Positions 1 through 10,737 of a stretch of DNA of 64,000 nt are shown here, piece by piece. Origin of the DNA: Leifsonia virtsii (GTDB lineage: Bacteria; Actinomycetota; Actinomycetes; Actinomycetales; Microbacteriaceae); the NCBI RefSeq assembly GCF_030433675.1, contig NZ_JAROCB010000001.1, forward strand, positions 803,333-867,332, written 5' to 3'. A program made the position numbers and the translations under genes. The notes beneath the pieces are model-generated. The model had not been told where the DNA came from and searched no databases. It saw only the letters and a list, made by a program, of their open reading frames with translations. The number at the start of each line of letters is the position of its first letter. Positions within the stretch are counted from its first letter, which is position 1.

Positions 1-1
1 G

Positions 2-1066
2 CTCCCCGCCGCGATCGCCCTCCCGAAGACCATCCGGGCGAGCTCGCGCGCGCCGTTCCTGCAGGTCGTGAAGACCGCCGTCGCGATGATCCTCGCGTGG
101 GCCGCCGCGAGCCTGTTCGTGCACGGCGAGCTGCCCGTGTTCGCGACCATCGCGGCGCTGCTGGTGGTGCAGCCGAGCGTGAACCAGTCCGTCGGGCGCG
201 CCATCGAACGTTCGATCGGCGTCATCGTCGGCGTGGTGGTCGCCTACCTGATCGGCCTGGCGTTCGGGACGAACAGCTGGATCGTGCTGCTCGCGGTCGT
301 CGTCTCCGTGCTGCTCGCGTGGGCGCTGAAGCTGACGCCCGGCACCGCGAATCAGGTGCCCATCACGGCGATGCTGGTGCTCGCGATCGGCGCATCCGAC
401 CCGCAGTACGCGCTCGCCCGCATCGTGGAGACGGTGCTCGGCGCGGCGATCGGCGTCGTCGTGAACGTGGCGATCGTGCCGCCGGTGCTGACGGCGCCCG
501 CCCGGCAGGCGGTGGTGGCGCTCGGGGCCGAGCTCGCGTCCACCCTCGACCGCCTGGGGTCGGCGCTGACGACCGAGCACACCCGGGCCGAGCTGGACGC
601 GCTCCTCATCGAGGCGCGCCTGCTGCGGCCGATGGAGGCCAAGGCGCAGAGCGCGCTGACGGCGGCCGACGAGAGCCTGTCGCTGAACCCGCGGCAGCGC
701 AAGCACCGCGTGTACCTGGAGCACGACCAGCAGTTGTTCGAACGGTTGCGGCCGCTGATCAACCGCACGATCGGGATGACCCGCGCGTACCACGACCACT
801 ACGACGACAGCCTCGCGGCCGAGCCGACCATCCACGCGATCGCCGACGAGCTGCACCGCGCCGCCCACGACCTGCGACTGCTGGCGCGTGACCCGGACGA
901 GCCCGTCGTCGAGCCCGGCACCGAGACGGCGGGAGTACCGGTGCTGACGGCGCCGCTGACCGTCGCCACCCCGGACCCGCGCCACTGGGTGCTGATCGGC
1001 TCCCTCGTGGAGGATCTCCGTCGCGTCCACGTCGAGATCGCCGGCGACGACGCTTCGACGGCCTGA
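2..1066 (+). CDS. FUSC / aromatic acid exporter-like membrane protein, 5' end missing
   Basis: The reading frame is open to the left window edge, so the true start lies upstream; 354 residues are visible. After about 22 residues come four or five closely packed hydrophobic segments (roughly residues 25-150), with the sequence LLVVQPSVNQSVGRAIERSIG typical of the FUSC/ArAE membrane domain. A charged, mostly helical cytoplasmic tail of about 200 residues follows. Family members are proposed exporters of aromatic carboxylates or related organic acids; the substrate here cannot be read. It converges on proS with 18 bases between the stop codons and no obvious terminator. The family call is fairly safe, the function is not. 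Confidence 0.75.
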   Translation, partial: LPAAIALPKTIRASSRAPFLQVVKTAVAMILAWAAASLFVHGELPVFATIAALLVVQPSVNQSVGRAIERSIGVIVGVVVAYLIGLAFGTNSWIVLLAVVVSVLLAWALKLTPGTANQVPITAMLVLAIGASDPQYALARIVETVLGAAIGVVVNVAIVPPVLTAPARQAVVALGAELASTLDRLGSALTTEHTRAELDALLIEARLLRPMEAKAQSALTAADESLSLNPRQRKHRVYLEHDQQLFERLRPLINRTIGMTRAYHDHYDDSLAAEPTIHAIADELHRAAHDLRLLARDPDEPVVEPGTETAGVPVLTAPLTVATPDPRHWVLIGSLVEDLRRVHVEIAGDDASTA

Positions 1067-1084
1067 CCGGACCCTCGACGCGCG

Positions 1085-2851
1085 CTACGCGGTGAGCTCC
1101 GCAACCGCCTCCGCGACCGACAGCGTGCGCCGGTCGCCGGTGCGGCGGTTCCACAGCTCGACCTCGCCCTGCGCGGCCCCGCGGCCCACCACGAGCACGC
1201 GCGGGACGCCGATCAGCTCGGCGTCGCCGAACTTGACGCCCGGCGACACCTTGGGGCGGTCGTCGTAGAGCACGTCGAGACGGGCGTCCTCCAGCTGCGC
1301 GATGATCTCCTCGGCCAGCTCGTACGCAGCGTCGTCGCGGCCGGTGGCCACCACGTGCACGTCGAAGGGCGCGACGGACTCCGGCCAGACGAGACCCCGG
1401 TCGTCGTTGTTCTCCTCGGCGATGATCGCGAGGATGCGGGTGACGCCGATGCCGTAGGAGCCCATGGTGACCGTGACGAGCTTGCCGTTCTCGTCGAGCA
1501 CCTTCAGACCGAGCGCCTCCGCGTACTTGCGGCCGAGCTGGAAGACGTGCCCGATCTCCATGCCGCGGGCCAGCTCGACGGGACCGGACCCGTCGGGCGC
1601 GGGATCGCCCGGCTTGACCTCGGCGACCTCGACCACGCCGTCCCAGCCGAAGTCGCGACCGGCGACCAGACCGAAGACGTGCTTGCCCTCGGTGTTCGCT
1701 CCCGTGATCCAGCCGGAGCCGTCGACCACGCGCGGGTCGACGACGTAGCGGATGCCGGTGGCCGACTCCTCGCCAAGCACGGCGCCCTCGGGCGACCAGG
1801 GACCGATGTAGCCCTTCACGAGGCCTGGGTGCTTCGCGAAGTCCTCGTCGGTGGCCGCGTCGACCTCGGCCGGCGCGAAGGCGACCTCCGCACGCTTGAG
1901 GTCGACCTCGCGGTCGCCGGGCAGCCCGACGACGACGAGCTCCCGCGTGCCATCGAGGTTGGTCAGGGCGAGCACGACGTTCTTGAGCGTGTCCGCCGCC
2001 GTCCAGGAGCGGCCGTCGGGACGAGGGTGCTTCTCGTTGGCGAGCTCGACCAGCGTCGCGATGGTGGGGGTGCCGGGAGTGTCGAGCACCTCCTGCGGCG
2101 TCAGCTTCTCGTACGAGCGCGCGGGCGGCGCGAGGGTGGTGAAGGCCTCCACGTTGGCGGCGTACCCGCCGGGCGAGCGCACGAACGTGTCCTCGCCGAC
2201 CGGCGTGGGGTGCAGGAACTCCTCCGACCGCGAGCCGCCCATGGCGCCCGCGTCGGCCTGGACGATCACATAGGAGAGCCCGAGCCGCGTGAAGATGCGC
2301 TCATAGGCGTCGCGCTGGGCCAGATAGCTCGAGTCGAGCCCTTCGTCGGTGTAGTCGAACGAGTACGCGTCCTTCATCGTGAACTCGCGGCCGCGCAGCA
2401 GACCGGCGCGCGGGCGGGCCTCGTCGCGGTACTTGTCCTGGATCTGGAAGATCGTCAGCGGCAGGTCTTTGTACGACGAGTAGAGGTCTTTCACGAGCAG
2501 CGTGAAGACCTCCTCGTGCGTCGGCGCCAGGAGGTAGTCGGCGCCCTTGCGGTCCTGCAGGCGGAACAGCGCGTCACCGTACTCCTCCCACCGGCCGGTC
2601 GCCTCGTAGGGCTCGCGCGGCAGCAGGGCGGGGAAGTGCACCTCGTGCGCGCCGGCGGCCGTCATCTCCTCGCGGATGATGCGCTCGATCTTCTCCTTCA
2701 CCCGCAGCCCGAGCGGCAGCCAGGCGAAGACGCCCGGCGCCTGGCGCCGGATGTAGCCGGCGCGGACGAGCAGCCGGTGGCTGGTCACCTCGGCGTCGGA
2801 GGGGTCTTCACGGAGGGTGCGGAGGAAGTAGTTGGTCAAGCGTGTAGGCAC
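1085..2851 (-). CDS. proS: Prolyl-tRNA synthetase (bacterial type with editing insertion)
   Basis: Charges tRNA-Pro with proline in the cytoplasm. The 588-residue length matches the long bacterial ProRS form. Class II motifs are visible: motif 2 with RDEARPR (142-148) and [11 protein letters not shown] (155-165), and motif 3 with [10 protein letters not shown] near 465. Between motifs 2 and 3 (about 220-400) lies the extra YbaK-like domain that deacylates Ala-tRNA-Pro, and a C-terminal anticodon-binding domain follows (about 490-588). The GTG start is chosen because the protein begins in the usual [13 protein letters not shown] block and because a -10 element (TAAACT) ends six bases before it, implying a leaderless mRNA. 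It is divergent from the RNB nuclease gene. Confidence 0.97.
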   Translation of the reverse strand: MPTRLTNYFLRTLREDPSDAEVTSHRLLVRAGYIRRQAPGVFAWLPLGLRVKEKIERIIREEMTAAGAHEVHFPALLPREPYEATGRWEEYGDALFRLQDRKGADYLLAPTHEEVFTLLVKDLYSSYKDLPLTIFQIQDKYRDEARPRAGLLRGREFTMKDAYSFDYTDEGLDSSYLAQRDAYERIFTRLGLSYVIVQADAGAMGGSRSEEFLHPTPVGEDTFVRSPGGYAANVEAFTTLAPPARSYEKLTPQEVLDTPGTPTIATLVELANEKHPRPDGRSWTAADTLKNVVLALTNLDGTRELVVVGLPGDREVDLKRAEVAFAPAEVDAATDEDFAKHPGLVKGYIGPWSPEGAVLGEESATGIRYVVDPRVVDGSGWITGANTEGKHVFGLVAGRDFGWDGVVEVAEVKPGDPAPDGSGPVELARGMEIGHVFQLGRKYAEALGLKVLDENGKLVTVTMGSYGIGVTRILAIIAEENNDDRGLVWPESVAPFDVHVVATGRDDAAYELAEEIIAQLEDARLDVLYDDRPKVSPGVKFGDAELIGVPRVLVVGRGAAQGEVELWNRRTGDRRTLSVAEAVAELTA

Positions 2852-2857
2852 CGACCC

Positions 2858-2863
2858 AGTTTA
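2858..2863 (-). promoter_or_regulatory. -10 element of leaderless proS
   Basis: Reads TAAACT on the minus strand, then six bases (GGGTCG), then the GTG start. This spacing puts the transcription start on the start codon. No convincing -35 element is visible. Confidence 0.7.
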
Positions 2864-2959
2864 TGGGGCGGAACGGCGGCGTCCACGCGGGCACGGGATC
2901 GGTGGACAACTCGAGCGGCCGCCCGGCTGTGGACGGAGAGGGTCGCCGGAGCACCGGGC

Positions 2960-2965
2960 TAGGGT
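2960..2965 (+). promoter_or_regulatory. -10 element of leaderless RNB nuclease gene
   Basis: TAGGGT followed by six bases and the ATG at 2972. There is no Shine-Dalgarno sequence for that ATG. Confidence 0.65.
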
Positions 2966-2971
2966 GGCGGC

Positions 2972-4405
2972 ATGCCCGACCGCCGCGCCCACGTCGCCCC
3001 GTCCCCGGCGTCCGCGCCCCTCGCCGCCTCCCTCGCCGCCCTGCGCCGTGAGCTGCGGCTGCCGGACGCCTTCCCGCCGGCGGTCGAGGCGGAGGCGGCC
3101 GAGGCGGCCGCACGGCGTCCGCTCCCGGAGACCGACCTCACGGGCGTGCCGTTCCTCACGATCGACCCGGCCGGCTCGACCGACCTCGATCAGGCGCTGC
3201 ACCTGGAGCGCACGGCAGACGGCCACCGCGTGCGGTACGCGATCGCCGACGTCCCCGCCTTCGTGACGCCCGCGGGCGCCGTGGACGCAGAAGCCCGCCG
3301 CCGCGGTCAGACCGTCTACGCGCCCGACGGCCGCATCCCCCTCCACCCCGACGTGATCGGCGAGGACGCGGCCTCCCTTCTCCCGGACGTCGAGCGCTCC
3401 GCGTTCGTCTGGGACATCCGCCTCGGCGCCGACGGCCATGCGACCGGCGCCACGGTGTCGCGGGCCCGCATCCGCTCCCGCCGGCAATGGGACTACGCCG
3501 AGGCGCAGGCCGCGATCGGCGACGGGAGCGCGCCAGAAGAGCTGAGACTGCTGCGTGAGGTCGGCGAGGCGCGCATCGCCTGCGAGCGGGAGCGCGGCGG
3601 CGCCAGCCTCAACGCCCCGGAGGAGGAGGTCGTCGTGCGCGACGGCGTCTACACGCTGGAGCGCCGCACCGTCCTGCCGGTGGAGTCGTGGAACGCGCAG
3701 CTCTCGCTCCTCACCGGCATGGCCGCCGCGCAGATGATGCTCGACGCGCGCATCGGCATCCTGCGCACCATGCCGGCGCCGGACGAGGACGCCTTCCGTG
3801 CGTTCCGCATCCAGACCGTCGCCTTGGGCCTGCCGTGGCTCGAGGGCGTGCCGTACGGCGAGTACCTGCGCACGCTGGACGCCGATCACCCGCGCGCCGC
3901 GGCGGTGCTCCAGGCGGCGACCGCGCTGTTCCGCGGCGCGGGCTATGTGGCCATGGACGGCGAGGCGCCGGCCGACCCCCAGCAGTCGGCGATCGCCGCG
4001 CCGTACGCGCACGTCACCGCTCCCCTGCGCCGCCTGGTGGATCGCTGGGGCCTCGTGATCTGCGAGGCACTGTGCTCCGGGTCACCGGTCCCGGAGTGGG
4101 CGCGCGCGTCGCTCGGCGAGCTGCCGGCCATCATGGGGAACTCGTCGCGGCTCGCGTCGCAGGTCGTCGCGGGCGCGCTCGACCGCGTCGAGGCGGCGCT
4201 GCTGAGCTCCCGGATCGGGACGGTCGTGGATGCGACCGTGCTCGCGGTGCGCAACGGCGGCGTGCTCGTGCAGCTGGACGATCCGGCGGTCAGCGCGTCG
4301 GCGCCGCGCCCGGACGGCGTGCAGCCCGCGGACCGCATCCGCCTCACCGTGACGGCCGCCGACATCGCGACCGGGCGGGTCGCGTTCGAGCCCGTCGCGG
4401 GCTGA
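2972..4405 (+). CDS. RNB-domain ribonuclease (RNase II/R superfamily, short form)
   Basis: A 477-residue protein made almost entirely of the RNB catalytic domain, without the cold-shock domains of full RNase II or RNase R at the N-terminus; a short beta-rich tail near 415-475 may be a reduced S1-like domain. The metal-binding block is at residues 63-76 (TIDPAGSTDLDQAL), giving D65, D71 and D73. In E. coli RNase II the block has a fourth aspartate directly after the catalytic one; here that position is Gln (Q74). LRRLVDRWG near 345 matches the conserved RNB C-terminal signature. It probably degrades RNA 3' to 5', but activity is not certain. The start is the first ATG, at the spacing expected for a leaderless transcript. 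Confidence 0.85.
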   Translation: MPDRRAHVAPSPASAPLAASLAALRRELRLPDAFPPAVEAEAAEAAARRPLPETDLTGVPFLTIDPAGSTDLDQALHLERTADGHRVRYAIADVPAFVTPAGAVDAEARRRGQTVYAPDGRIPLHPDVIGEDAASLLPDVERSAFVWDIRLGADGHATGATVSRARIRSRRQWDYAEAQAAIGDGSAPEELRLLREVGEARIACERERGGASLNAPEEEVVVRDGVYTLERRTVLPVESWNAQLSLLTGMAAAQMMLDARIGILRTMPAPDEDAFRAFRIQTVALGLPWLEGVPYGEYLRTLDADHPRAAAVLQAATALFRGAGYVAMDGEAPADPQQSAIAAPYAHVTAPLRRLVDRWGLVICEALCSGSPVPEWARASLGELPAIMGNSSRLASQVVAGALDRVEAALLSSRIGTVVDATVLAVRNGGVLVQLDDPAVSASAPRPDGVQPADRIRLTVTAADIATGRVAFEPVAG

Positions 4406-4448
4406 CGGCGCACGCGGCGCCGACAGCACGCAGGCCTCAGCTCACGCC

Positions 4449-4468
4449 GACCTCAGTGCGCGCGGACT

Positions 4469-4480
<12 letters not shown>
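4449..4480. repeat. Tandem 16-bp duplication across the ispG stop codon
   Basis: Two adjacent 16-base units, GACCTCAGTGCGCGCG and GACTTCAGTGCGCGCC, differ at two positions. The second contains the ispG stop codon (complement of 4469-4471). A similar duplication covers the dxr stop. Confidence 0.7.
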
Positions 4481-5623
<1,143 letters not shown>

Positions 5624-5629
5624 GGCTCA

Positions 5630-5635
5630 ATCCTA
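5630..5635 (-). promoter_or_regulatory. -10 element of leaderless ispG
   Basis: TAGGAT on the minus strand, then TGAGCC, then the GTG start. It lies between the stop codon of the site-2 protease gene and ispG, so ispG need not depend on read-through. Confidence 0.7.
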
Positions 5636-5662
5636 CGCGGCAGGGTGGGAGCGGGCTGGACG

Positions 5663-6994
5663 TCAGCCGAACAGGTTGACCGGCTTCACGATGTCCGCGT
5701 ACATGAGCAGCACGCTCATCCCGCCGAAGATGATCACGACCGCGAACGTGAGCGGCATGAGCTTCGCCATGTCGACGGGGCCGGGGTCGCGACGGCGGAA
5801 GATCTTCGCCACCGTGCGCCGCAGCCCTTCCCAGAGCGCACCCGCGATGTGTCCGCCGTCGAGCGGCAGCAGCGGGATGAGGTTGAAGACGAACAGAGCG
5901 ATGTTGAGCGACGCGAGCATGCCGATCATGGTGTAGACCTTGTCCACCACCGGCACGCCGTCGAGGGCGGTCAGTTCCCCCGCCGCCCGGCCGATCCCGA
6001 CCACGCTGATCGGCCCGTTCGGGTCGCGCTCCGCGGAGCCGAAGGCGGCGTTCCAGACGTCGACCATGCGCTGCGGCAGGTGCAGGAAGACGTTGAAGAC
6101 GGCGCCCGTCTGTGCGCCGACCGCCGGGAGGACCGCGGTCGCCGGCTGCGGCACCAGCTTCGTCACGGGGCCGATGCCGACGAACCCGACCGTGAGGGTC
6201 TCGATGCCGCCCGCGGCGTTCTTCACGACGGTGCCGTTGGCGTCCGTCTTGGCGACCTTGTTGACGACGGGCGTGAGCTGGACGGTGCGCTCCGCGCCGT
6301 CACGGCTCAGCACGACGGTGAGCGTCTTGCCCGCCGACTGGCGGATGATCGCGGTCGACTGGTCCCAGCTGCTGATCTTCTGCCCGTCGATGCTGACGAT
6401 CGTGTCGCCGGGCTTGAGGCCGGCCGCGGCCGCCGGGCCCTGCTTCGCGTCGCTCGGGCAGGTCTGGCTCGTGCTCCCGGCCGGGAGCACGCACTGGCTG
6501 ACCGTGGCGACGGTGGTCGAGCTCTGCGGCGCACCGAAGCCCATCAGGAGCACGCCGAACAGCACCACGCCGATGACCAGGTTCATGAACGGGCCGCCGA
6601 ACATGATGATGATGCGCTTCCACACCGGCAGCTTGTAGAAGGTGCGCTCCTCCTCGCCGACCGCGACCGTCTCGGCGCTGGCGGTCCTGGCGTCCTGCGC
6701 CATCTGCTGCATGAAACCGGTGGTGGCGTTGCGGCCGCGACCGCCCTCCTTGCCGGGAGGGAACATCCCGATCATGGAGATGTAGCCGCCGAGTGGGATC
6801 GCCTTGACCCCGTACTCGGTCTCGCCGCGGCGGAACGAGAACAGCGTCTTGCCGAACCCGATCATGTACTGGGTGACCTTGACCCCGAACAGCTTCGCCG
6901 GCACCAGGTGCCCGATCTCGTGCAGCGCGATCGACAGCGCGACGCCGATCAGGATGATGACGACGCCGAGGACGAACAGGAGCACGGAATCCAC
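5663..6994 (-). CDS. rip1: Site-2 intramembrane metalloprotease (M50, RseP/Rip1 type)
   Basis: Membrane zinc protease that cuts transmembrane anti-sigma factors or small membrane proteins within the lipid bilayer. HEIGH at residues 25-29 lies in the first membrane helix. The second zinc motif NLIPLLPLDGG is at 371-381, with D379 as ligand. A PDZ domain (about 180-270, with GLKPGDTIVSIDG) sits between the helices, as in RseP and mycobacterial Rip1. The 443-residue length is normal. The GTG start is preceded at six bases by TAGCCT. The ispG-rip-dxr neighbourhood is the classical one for this protease in Actinobacteria. Confidence 0.93.
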   Translation of the reverse strand: MDSVLLFVLGVVIILIGVALSIALHEIGHLVPAKLFGVKVTQYMIGFGKTLFSFRRGETEYGVKAIPLGGYISMIGMFPPGKEGGRGRNATTGFMQQMAQDARTASAETVAVGEEERTFYKLPVWKRIIIMFGGPFMNLVIGVVLFGVLLMGFGAPQSSTTVATVSQCVLPAGSTSQTCPSDAKQGPAAAAGLKPGDTIVSIDGQKISSWDQSTAIIRQSAGKTLTVVLSRDGAERTVQLTPVVNKVAKTDANGTVVKNAAGGIETLTVGFVGIGPVTKLVPQPATAVLPAVGAQTGAVFNVFLHLPQRMVDVWNAAFGSAERDPNGPISVVGIGRAAGELTALDGVPVVDKVYTMIGMLASLNIALFVFNLIPLLPLDGGHIAGALWEGLRRTVAKIFRRRDPGPVDMAKLMPLTFAVVIIFGGMSVLLMYADIVKPVNLFG

Positions 6995-7000
6995 GGTCTC

Positions 7001-7006
7001 AGGCTA
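7001..7006 (-). promoter_or_regulatory. -10 element of leaderless rip1
   Basis: TAGCCT on the minus strand, six bases (GAGACC), then the GTG start at 6994. Confidence 0.65.
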
Positions 7007-7092
7007 GCGGCGGATGCCTTGGAGCAGGCCGCGAAGCGCATGGGTGACCGCTATGCGAGCGCTGTCAGGCTTCCCGATCCGCGACGCGATCC

Positions 7093-7134
7093 GCGCGCCG
7101 CGGTCAGCGCGCCGCGGTCAGCGCGCCGCGATGA
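7093..7134. repeat. Three 14-bp tandem units across the dxr stop codon
   Basis: GCGCGCCGCGGTCA is present twice and followed by GCGCGCCGCGATGA. Read on the minus strand every unit encodes the dxr C-terminal residues AAR plus an in-phase TGA-like triplet, so the last codons and the stop have been duplicated downstream. Confidence 0.75.
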
Positions 7135-8200
7135 GGGTGTCCGCCTTGCGGCGCGCCCACTCCTCCGCGTGCACCAGTGACTCGCGAGTCAGCTCCCCCG
7201 ATGGCACGTGCGCGTCGACAACGCGCTCGACCGTCTCCAGGATGTCGAGGTAGCCGATCGCCCCGGCATGGAAGGCAGCGACGGCCTGCTCGTTCGCGGC
7301 GTTGAAGACGGCCGGGTAGGTGCCGGACGCCATGCCCACCTTCTTGGCGAGCCGCACGGCCGGGAACGCCTCGTCGTCGAGCGGCTCGAACGTCCACGTG
7401 TGCGCCGTCGACCAGTCCAGCGGCGCGCCGACACCGGCGACCCGGTCGGGCCAGCCGAGGCCGAGCGAGATCGGCAGGCGCATGTCGGGCGGCGAGGCCT
7501 GCGCGATGGTCGAGCCGTCCACGAACTCCACCATCGAGTGGATGACGGACTGCGGGTGCACCGTGACGTCGATCCGGTCGTAGGGCACGTCGAAGAGCAG
7601 GTGTGCCTCGATCACCTCGAGCCCCTTGTTCACCAGGGTCGAGGAGTTGGTGGTGACGACGAGGCCCATGTCCCAGGTGGGGTGGGCGAGCGCCTGCCGC
7701 GGGGTGACGTCGCGCAGCGAGTCGCGCGACCGTCCGCGGAACGGACCGCCGGACGCGGTGAGCACGAGCCGTCGGACCTCCTCCGGCGCTCCCGCGCGGA
7801 GGGCCTGGGCGATGGCGGAGTGCTCCGAGTCGACAGGAACGATCTGGCCGGGCGCTGCAACCCGCTTGACCAGGCCGCCGCCGACGATGAGCGACTCCTT
7901 GTTCGCCAGCGCGAGCAGAGCGCCGGTCTCCAGCGCCGCGAGGGTCGGGCCCAGACCCACGGAACCGGTGATGCCGTTGAGCACGACGTCCGCCTCCACC
8001 GACCGCACCAGCAGCTCGGAATCGTCCGCCCCGAGGGCCGTGTCGACCACGCCGAACCGCTCCGCCTGCACGGCCAGCTCCTCCGCGTTGCGGCCGGCGC
8101 TCAGCCCGACGACGCGGAATCGGTCGGGGTTGGCCGCGATGACGTCGAGCGCCTGCGTCCCGATCGAACCGGTGGACCCGAGGATGATGACTCTGCGCAC
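7118..8200 (-). CDS. dxr: 1-deoxy-D-xylulose 5-phosphate reductoisomerase
   Basis: NADPH-dependent enzyme making MEP from DXP, the first committed step of the MEP pathway. Visible motifs are the Rossmann loop GSTGSIG near the N-terminus, ANKESL, the metal-binding [16 protein letters not shown] and [13 protein letters not shown] choose the GTG at 8200 (protein beginning [13 protein letters not shown]) over the in-frame ATG at 8209. That ATG lies partly inside a TACGAT -10 element, and the GTG sits seven bases after it, exactly as in gabT and the UbiA gene. This gives 360 residues. The gene follows the FKBP lipoprotein gene but has its own promoter. Confidence 0.95.
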   Translation of the reverse strand: MRRVIILGSTGSIGTQALDVIAANPDRFRVVGLSAGRNAEELAVQAERFGVVDTALGADDSELLVRSVEADVVLNGITGSVGLGPTLAALETGALLALANKESLIVGGGLVKRVAAPGQIVPVDSEHSAIAQALRAGAPEEVRRLVLTASGGPFRGRSRDSLRDVTPRQALAHPTWDMGLVVTTNSSTLVNKGLEVIEAHLLFDVPYDRIDVTVHPQSVIHSMVEFVDGSTIAQASPPDMRLPISLGLGWPDRVAGVGAPLDWSTAHTWTFEPLDDEAFPAVRLAKKVGMASGTYPAVFNAANEQAVAAFHAGAIGYLDILETVERVVDAHVPSGELTRESLVHAEEWARRKADTLIAAR

Positions 8201-8207
8201 AGTTGCC

Positions 8208-8213
8208 ATCGTA
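8208..8213 (-). promoter_or_regulatory. -10 element of leaderless dxr; decides the start
   Basis: TACGAT on the minus strand, seven bases (GGCAACT), then GTG at 8200. The ATG at 8209 overlaps the last two bases of this element and would not be on the transcript. Confidence 0.7.
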
Positions 8214-8232
8214 CGCAGGGCCCGCGCGGGGT

Positions 8233-9216
8233 CTATCTGGTCGTCTTCAGGATGTCGATGACGAACACCATGGTGTCGGTGGCCTTGATGTCGCCGGAGC
8301 CCTTGTCGCCGTAGCCGTCCGCGGGCGGGACGATGGCGATCACCTGCGAGCCGACCTTCTGACCTTCCAGCGCCTGCTGGAAGCCCTTCACGACCTGCGT
8401 GGTCTGGAAGGCGGCCGGAGTGCCCCGGCTCCAGCTGGAGTCGAACATCTGGCCGTTCCGCCAGAGGACGCCCTTGTACTGCACGGTCACCGTGTCGCCG
8501 GACTGCACGGTCTCGCCGTCGCCCTGCTTCAGCACCGCGATCTTCGTCTCCTTCGGCGGGTCGGCCTTGGGGATCGTGATGTCCGGCTCGCCGGTCTTCG
8601 CGTCGAGCGTGACCTTCGGGAAGCCGGCCGGCGGCGTCACGGCCTTGCCGTTCGCCCGCGTCTGCGGCAGGTCGACCAGGTCGGCGACGAACACGATGCT
8701 GTCCTTGTCGGTCAGGTTCAGCTGCGCGAGGTTCTGCTGCCCGACGGCACTGCCCGCAGGACCGGTCAGCACCACCCGGGAGCCAAGGGGCAGGCACTCG
8801 ACGGCGCGCACGAGGCCCGGCACGAAGGCCTTGTCGTCGACCTTGAGCATGGCCGTTGCCGACCCGTCGAACCCTTGCGCCGAGAGCTCCTTGCCGGTGG
8901 TCCCGTTGTACGCGGCGAGTGCGATGTCCACATTCGACCCGGCCTTCACCACGGCGCCGGTGCCTTTGACGACCACGGTGCGTTCCAGGTCCGTCGCCTT
9001 CAGCGGGCTGCCGAAGGTCACGGTCGGCGTCTTGCCGAAGTCGCCCGCCACCTTCACGGAGTCCGAGGTCGCGCCCGACTTCACGTTCTGGCAGGTCGCG
9101 GCCGCGGCGGTGGGCGTCGAGGACGCGGTCGGCTCGCCGGAGCTGCACGCGGCGAGCCCCGAGACGAGGAGGGCCGCGGTCGCGGTCGCGGTCAGGGCCT
9201 TGAGAGAGGTACGCAC
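8233..9216 (-). CDS. Lipoprotein with two FKBP-type peptidyl-prolyl isomerase domains
   Basis: Predicted surface lipoprotein of 327 residues. It has an N-terminal signal with lipobox LAAC (about residue 22) and a short Ser/Thr linker. A first FKBP-like domain (about 60-165) has lost most active-site aromatics. The second, canonical FKBP domain (about 230-325) carries [37 protein letters not shown] and [10 protein letters not shown]. The second domain is probably the active prolyl isomerase, the first a binding or structural domain. The GTG at 9216 is chosen because the signal peptide starts there; CAGGAT lies eight bases upstream. It may help fold secreted proteins. Confidence 0.88.
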   Translation of the reverse strand: MRTSLKALTATATAALLVSGLAACSSGEPTASSTPTAAAATCQNVKSGATSDSVKVAGDFGKTPTVTFGSPLKATDLERTVVVKGTGAVVKAGSNVDIALAAYNGTTGKELSAQGFDGSATAMLKVDDKAFVPGLVRAVECLPLGSRVVLTGPAGSAVGQQNLAQLNLTDKDSIVFVADLVDLPQTRANGKAVTPPAGFPKVTLDAKTGEPDITIPKADPPKETKIAVLKQGDGETVQSGDTVTVQYKGVLWRNGQMFDSSWSRGTPAAFQTTQVVKGFQQALEGQKVGSQVIAIVPPADGYGDKGSGDIKATDTMVFVIDILKTTR

Positions 9217-9287
9217 GGTCGTCCATCCTGCACCATCCGGCTCAGGCGAACCTGACAGCGGGGAATGGGTCGGCTGAATCCGCCGCC

Positions 9288-9293
9288 TACGAT
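9288..9293 (+). promoter_or_regulatory. -10 element of leaderless gabT (copy 1)
   Basis: TACGAT followed by GGAAGGC and the ATG at 9301. The ATG at 9292 overlaps this element, so it is unlikely to be the start. Confidence 0.7.
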
Positions 9294-9300
9294 GGAAGGC

Positions 9301-10638
9301 ATGACCCGCGAATTCTCCGTGCCCCAGTCCCGCCACCTCGTCACCGAGCTGCCCGGCCCGCGGTCGGTCGAACTGCAGCAGCGCCGGGTCGCGTCGGTCA
9401 GCCGCGGCGCGGGCACGCTCGCGAACATCTACATGGAGTCCGGGTCGGGCGCCATCCTGGTCGACGTCGACGGCAACCGCCTGATCGACCTGGGCTGTGG
9501 GATCGGCGTCACCACGATCGGGCACGCGCACCCGGCCGTCGCCGCGGCCGCCGCGGAGCAGGCCGCCAAGCTCACCCACACGCTGTTCACGGTGACCCCG
9601 TACGAGAACTACGTCGCCGTCGCCGAGAAGCTGGGAGAGATCACGCCCGGCGACTTCGAGAAGCACAGCATCCTGGTCAACTCCGGCGCTGAGGCGGTCG
9701 AGAACGCGGTCAAGATCGCCCGCAAGTACACGGGTCGCCGCGCCATCGCGACGCTCGACCACGCCTTCCACGGCCGCACAAACCTGACGATGGCCATGAC
9801 GTACCGCCCCTGGCCGGAGCGCGCGGGGATGGGCCCGTTCCCGGGCGAGATCTACAGCCTCCCGATCAGCTACCCGTTCCGCGACCCCGAGGGGATGACC
9901 GGCGAGGAGGCCGCGGAGCGCACCATCGACTACATCCGCACCCACATCGGCGCCACCGAGCTGGCCGCCCTGTTCGTCGAGCCCATCCAGGGCGACGGCG
10001 GCATCATCATCCCGGCGCCGGGTTATTTCGCGCGCCTCGCCGAGTTCTGCGCCGAGAACGGGATCGTGTTCGTCGCCGACGAGATCCAGGCCGGCATCGG
10101 CCGCACCGGCACCTGGTACTCGATCGAGCACCACGGGGTCGTGCCCGACCTCGTCACCAGCGCGAAGGGCATCGCGGGCGGCTTCCCGCTTGCCGCGGTG
10201 ACCGGCCGCGCCGAGATCATGGACGCGGTGCAGCCCGGCGGCATCGGCGGCACGTTCGGCGGCAACCCGGTGTCCACCGCTGCCGCCCTCGCCGTGTTCC
10301 AGGCGTTCGAGGATGAGGACCTGCTGGCGGAGGCCCGCCGCGTCGAGAAGGCGCTGTGGGCGCGGATCGGCGACTGGGCGGACCGGTTCCCGGTCGTCGG
10401 CGAGGTGCGCGGCAAGGGTGCGATGTTCGGGATCGAGTTGGTCCAGCCCGGCACGAAGACCCCCAACCCGGAGGCGCTGCAGGCCGTGCTCGGCCATGCC
10501 ACGCGCAACGGCGTCATCCCGCTCGACGCCGGCAGCTGGGACAGCGTGCTGCGCCTGCTGCCGTCGGTCGTCATCAGCGAGGAGCTCATCGACGACGCGG
10601 CGACCGTGCTCGAGGAGGCGCTCGGCCGGCTGGGCTGA
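9301..10638 (+). CDS. gabT: 4-aminobutyrate--2-oxoglutarate transaminase, copy 1
   Basis: PLP-dependent class III aminotransferase of 445 residues that transfers the amino group of GABA to 2-oxoglutarate, giving succinic semialdehyde. The cofactor lysine is in [18 protein letters not shown], preceded by the conserved [34 protein letters not shown] and [14 protein letters not shown] are further family blocks. The start at 9301 follows from the leaderless spacing. A closely related paralogue lies at 13947. No succinate-semialdehyde dehydrogenase is adjacent. A short hairpin terminator follows. Confidence 0.93.
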   Translation: MTREFSVPQSRHLVTELPGPRSVELQQRRVASVSRGAGTLANIYMESGSGAILVDVDGNRLIDLGCGIGVTTIGHAHPAVAAAAAEQAAKLTHTLFTVTPYENYVAVAEKLGEITPGDFEKHSILVNSGAEAVENAVKIARKYTGRRAIATLDHAFHGRTNLTMAMTYRPWPERAGMGPFPGEIYSLPISYPFRDPEGMTGEEAAERTIDYIRTHIGATELAALFVEPIQGDGGIIIPAPGYFARLAEFCAENGIVFVADEIQAGIGRTGTWYSIEHHGVVPDLVTSAKGIAGGFPLAAVTGRAEIMDAVQPGGIGGTFGGNPVSTAAALAVFQAFEDEDLLAEARRVEKALWARIGDWADRFPVVGEVRGKGAMFGIELVQPGTKTPNPEALQAVLGHATRNGVIPLDAGSWDSVLRLLPSVVISEELIDDAATVLEEALGRLG

Positions 10639-10669
10639 CGAACTGTCAGGCGATTCCGGCCAGTGCACA

Positions 10670-10688
10670 GCCGGTCTCCCAGACCGGC
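10670..10688 (+). terminator. Hairpin after gabT copy 1
   Basis: GCCGGTCT, a three-base loop CCC, then AGACCGGC: perfect 8-bp stem 32 bases after the stop codon. There is no U-run, as is common for actinobacterial terminators. Confidence 0.55.
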
Positions 10689-10737
10689 GCGCTACCGTCG
10701 CTCCCGACCGTCCCGGCCACATGAGGAAGGCACACCG

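Noticed and set aside
1355-2962. Long plus-strand frame over proS, and similar frames at 4982-7180 and 7208-8314
   Set aside because: Antisense shadows caused by GC codon bias; proS, ispG, rip1 and dxr are unambiguous on the other strand.
9292-9294. ATG at 9292 as gabT start (also 57415 for the UbiA gene)
   Set aside because: These ATGs overlap the TACGAT -10 element and would not be transcribed; the next in-frame ATG is at the leaderless position.
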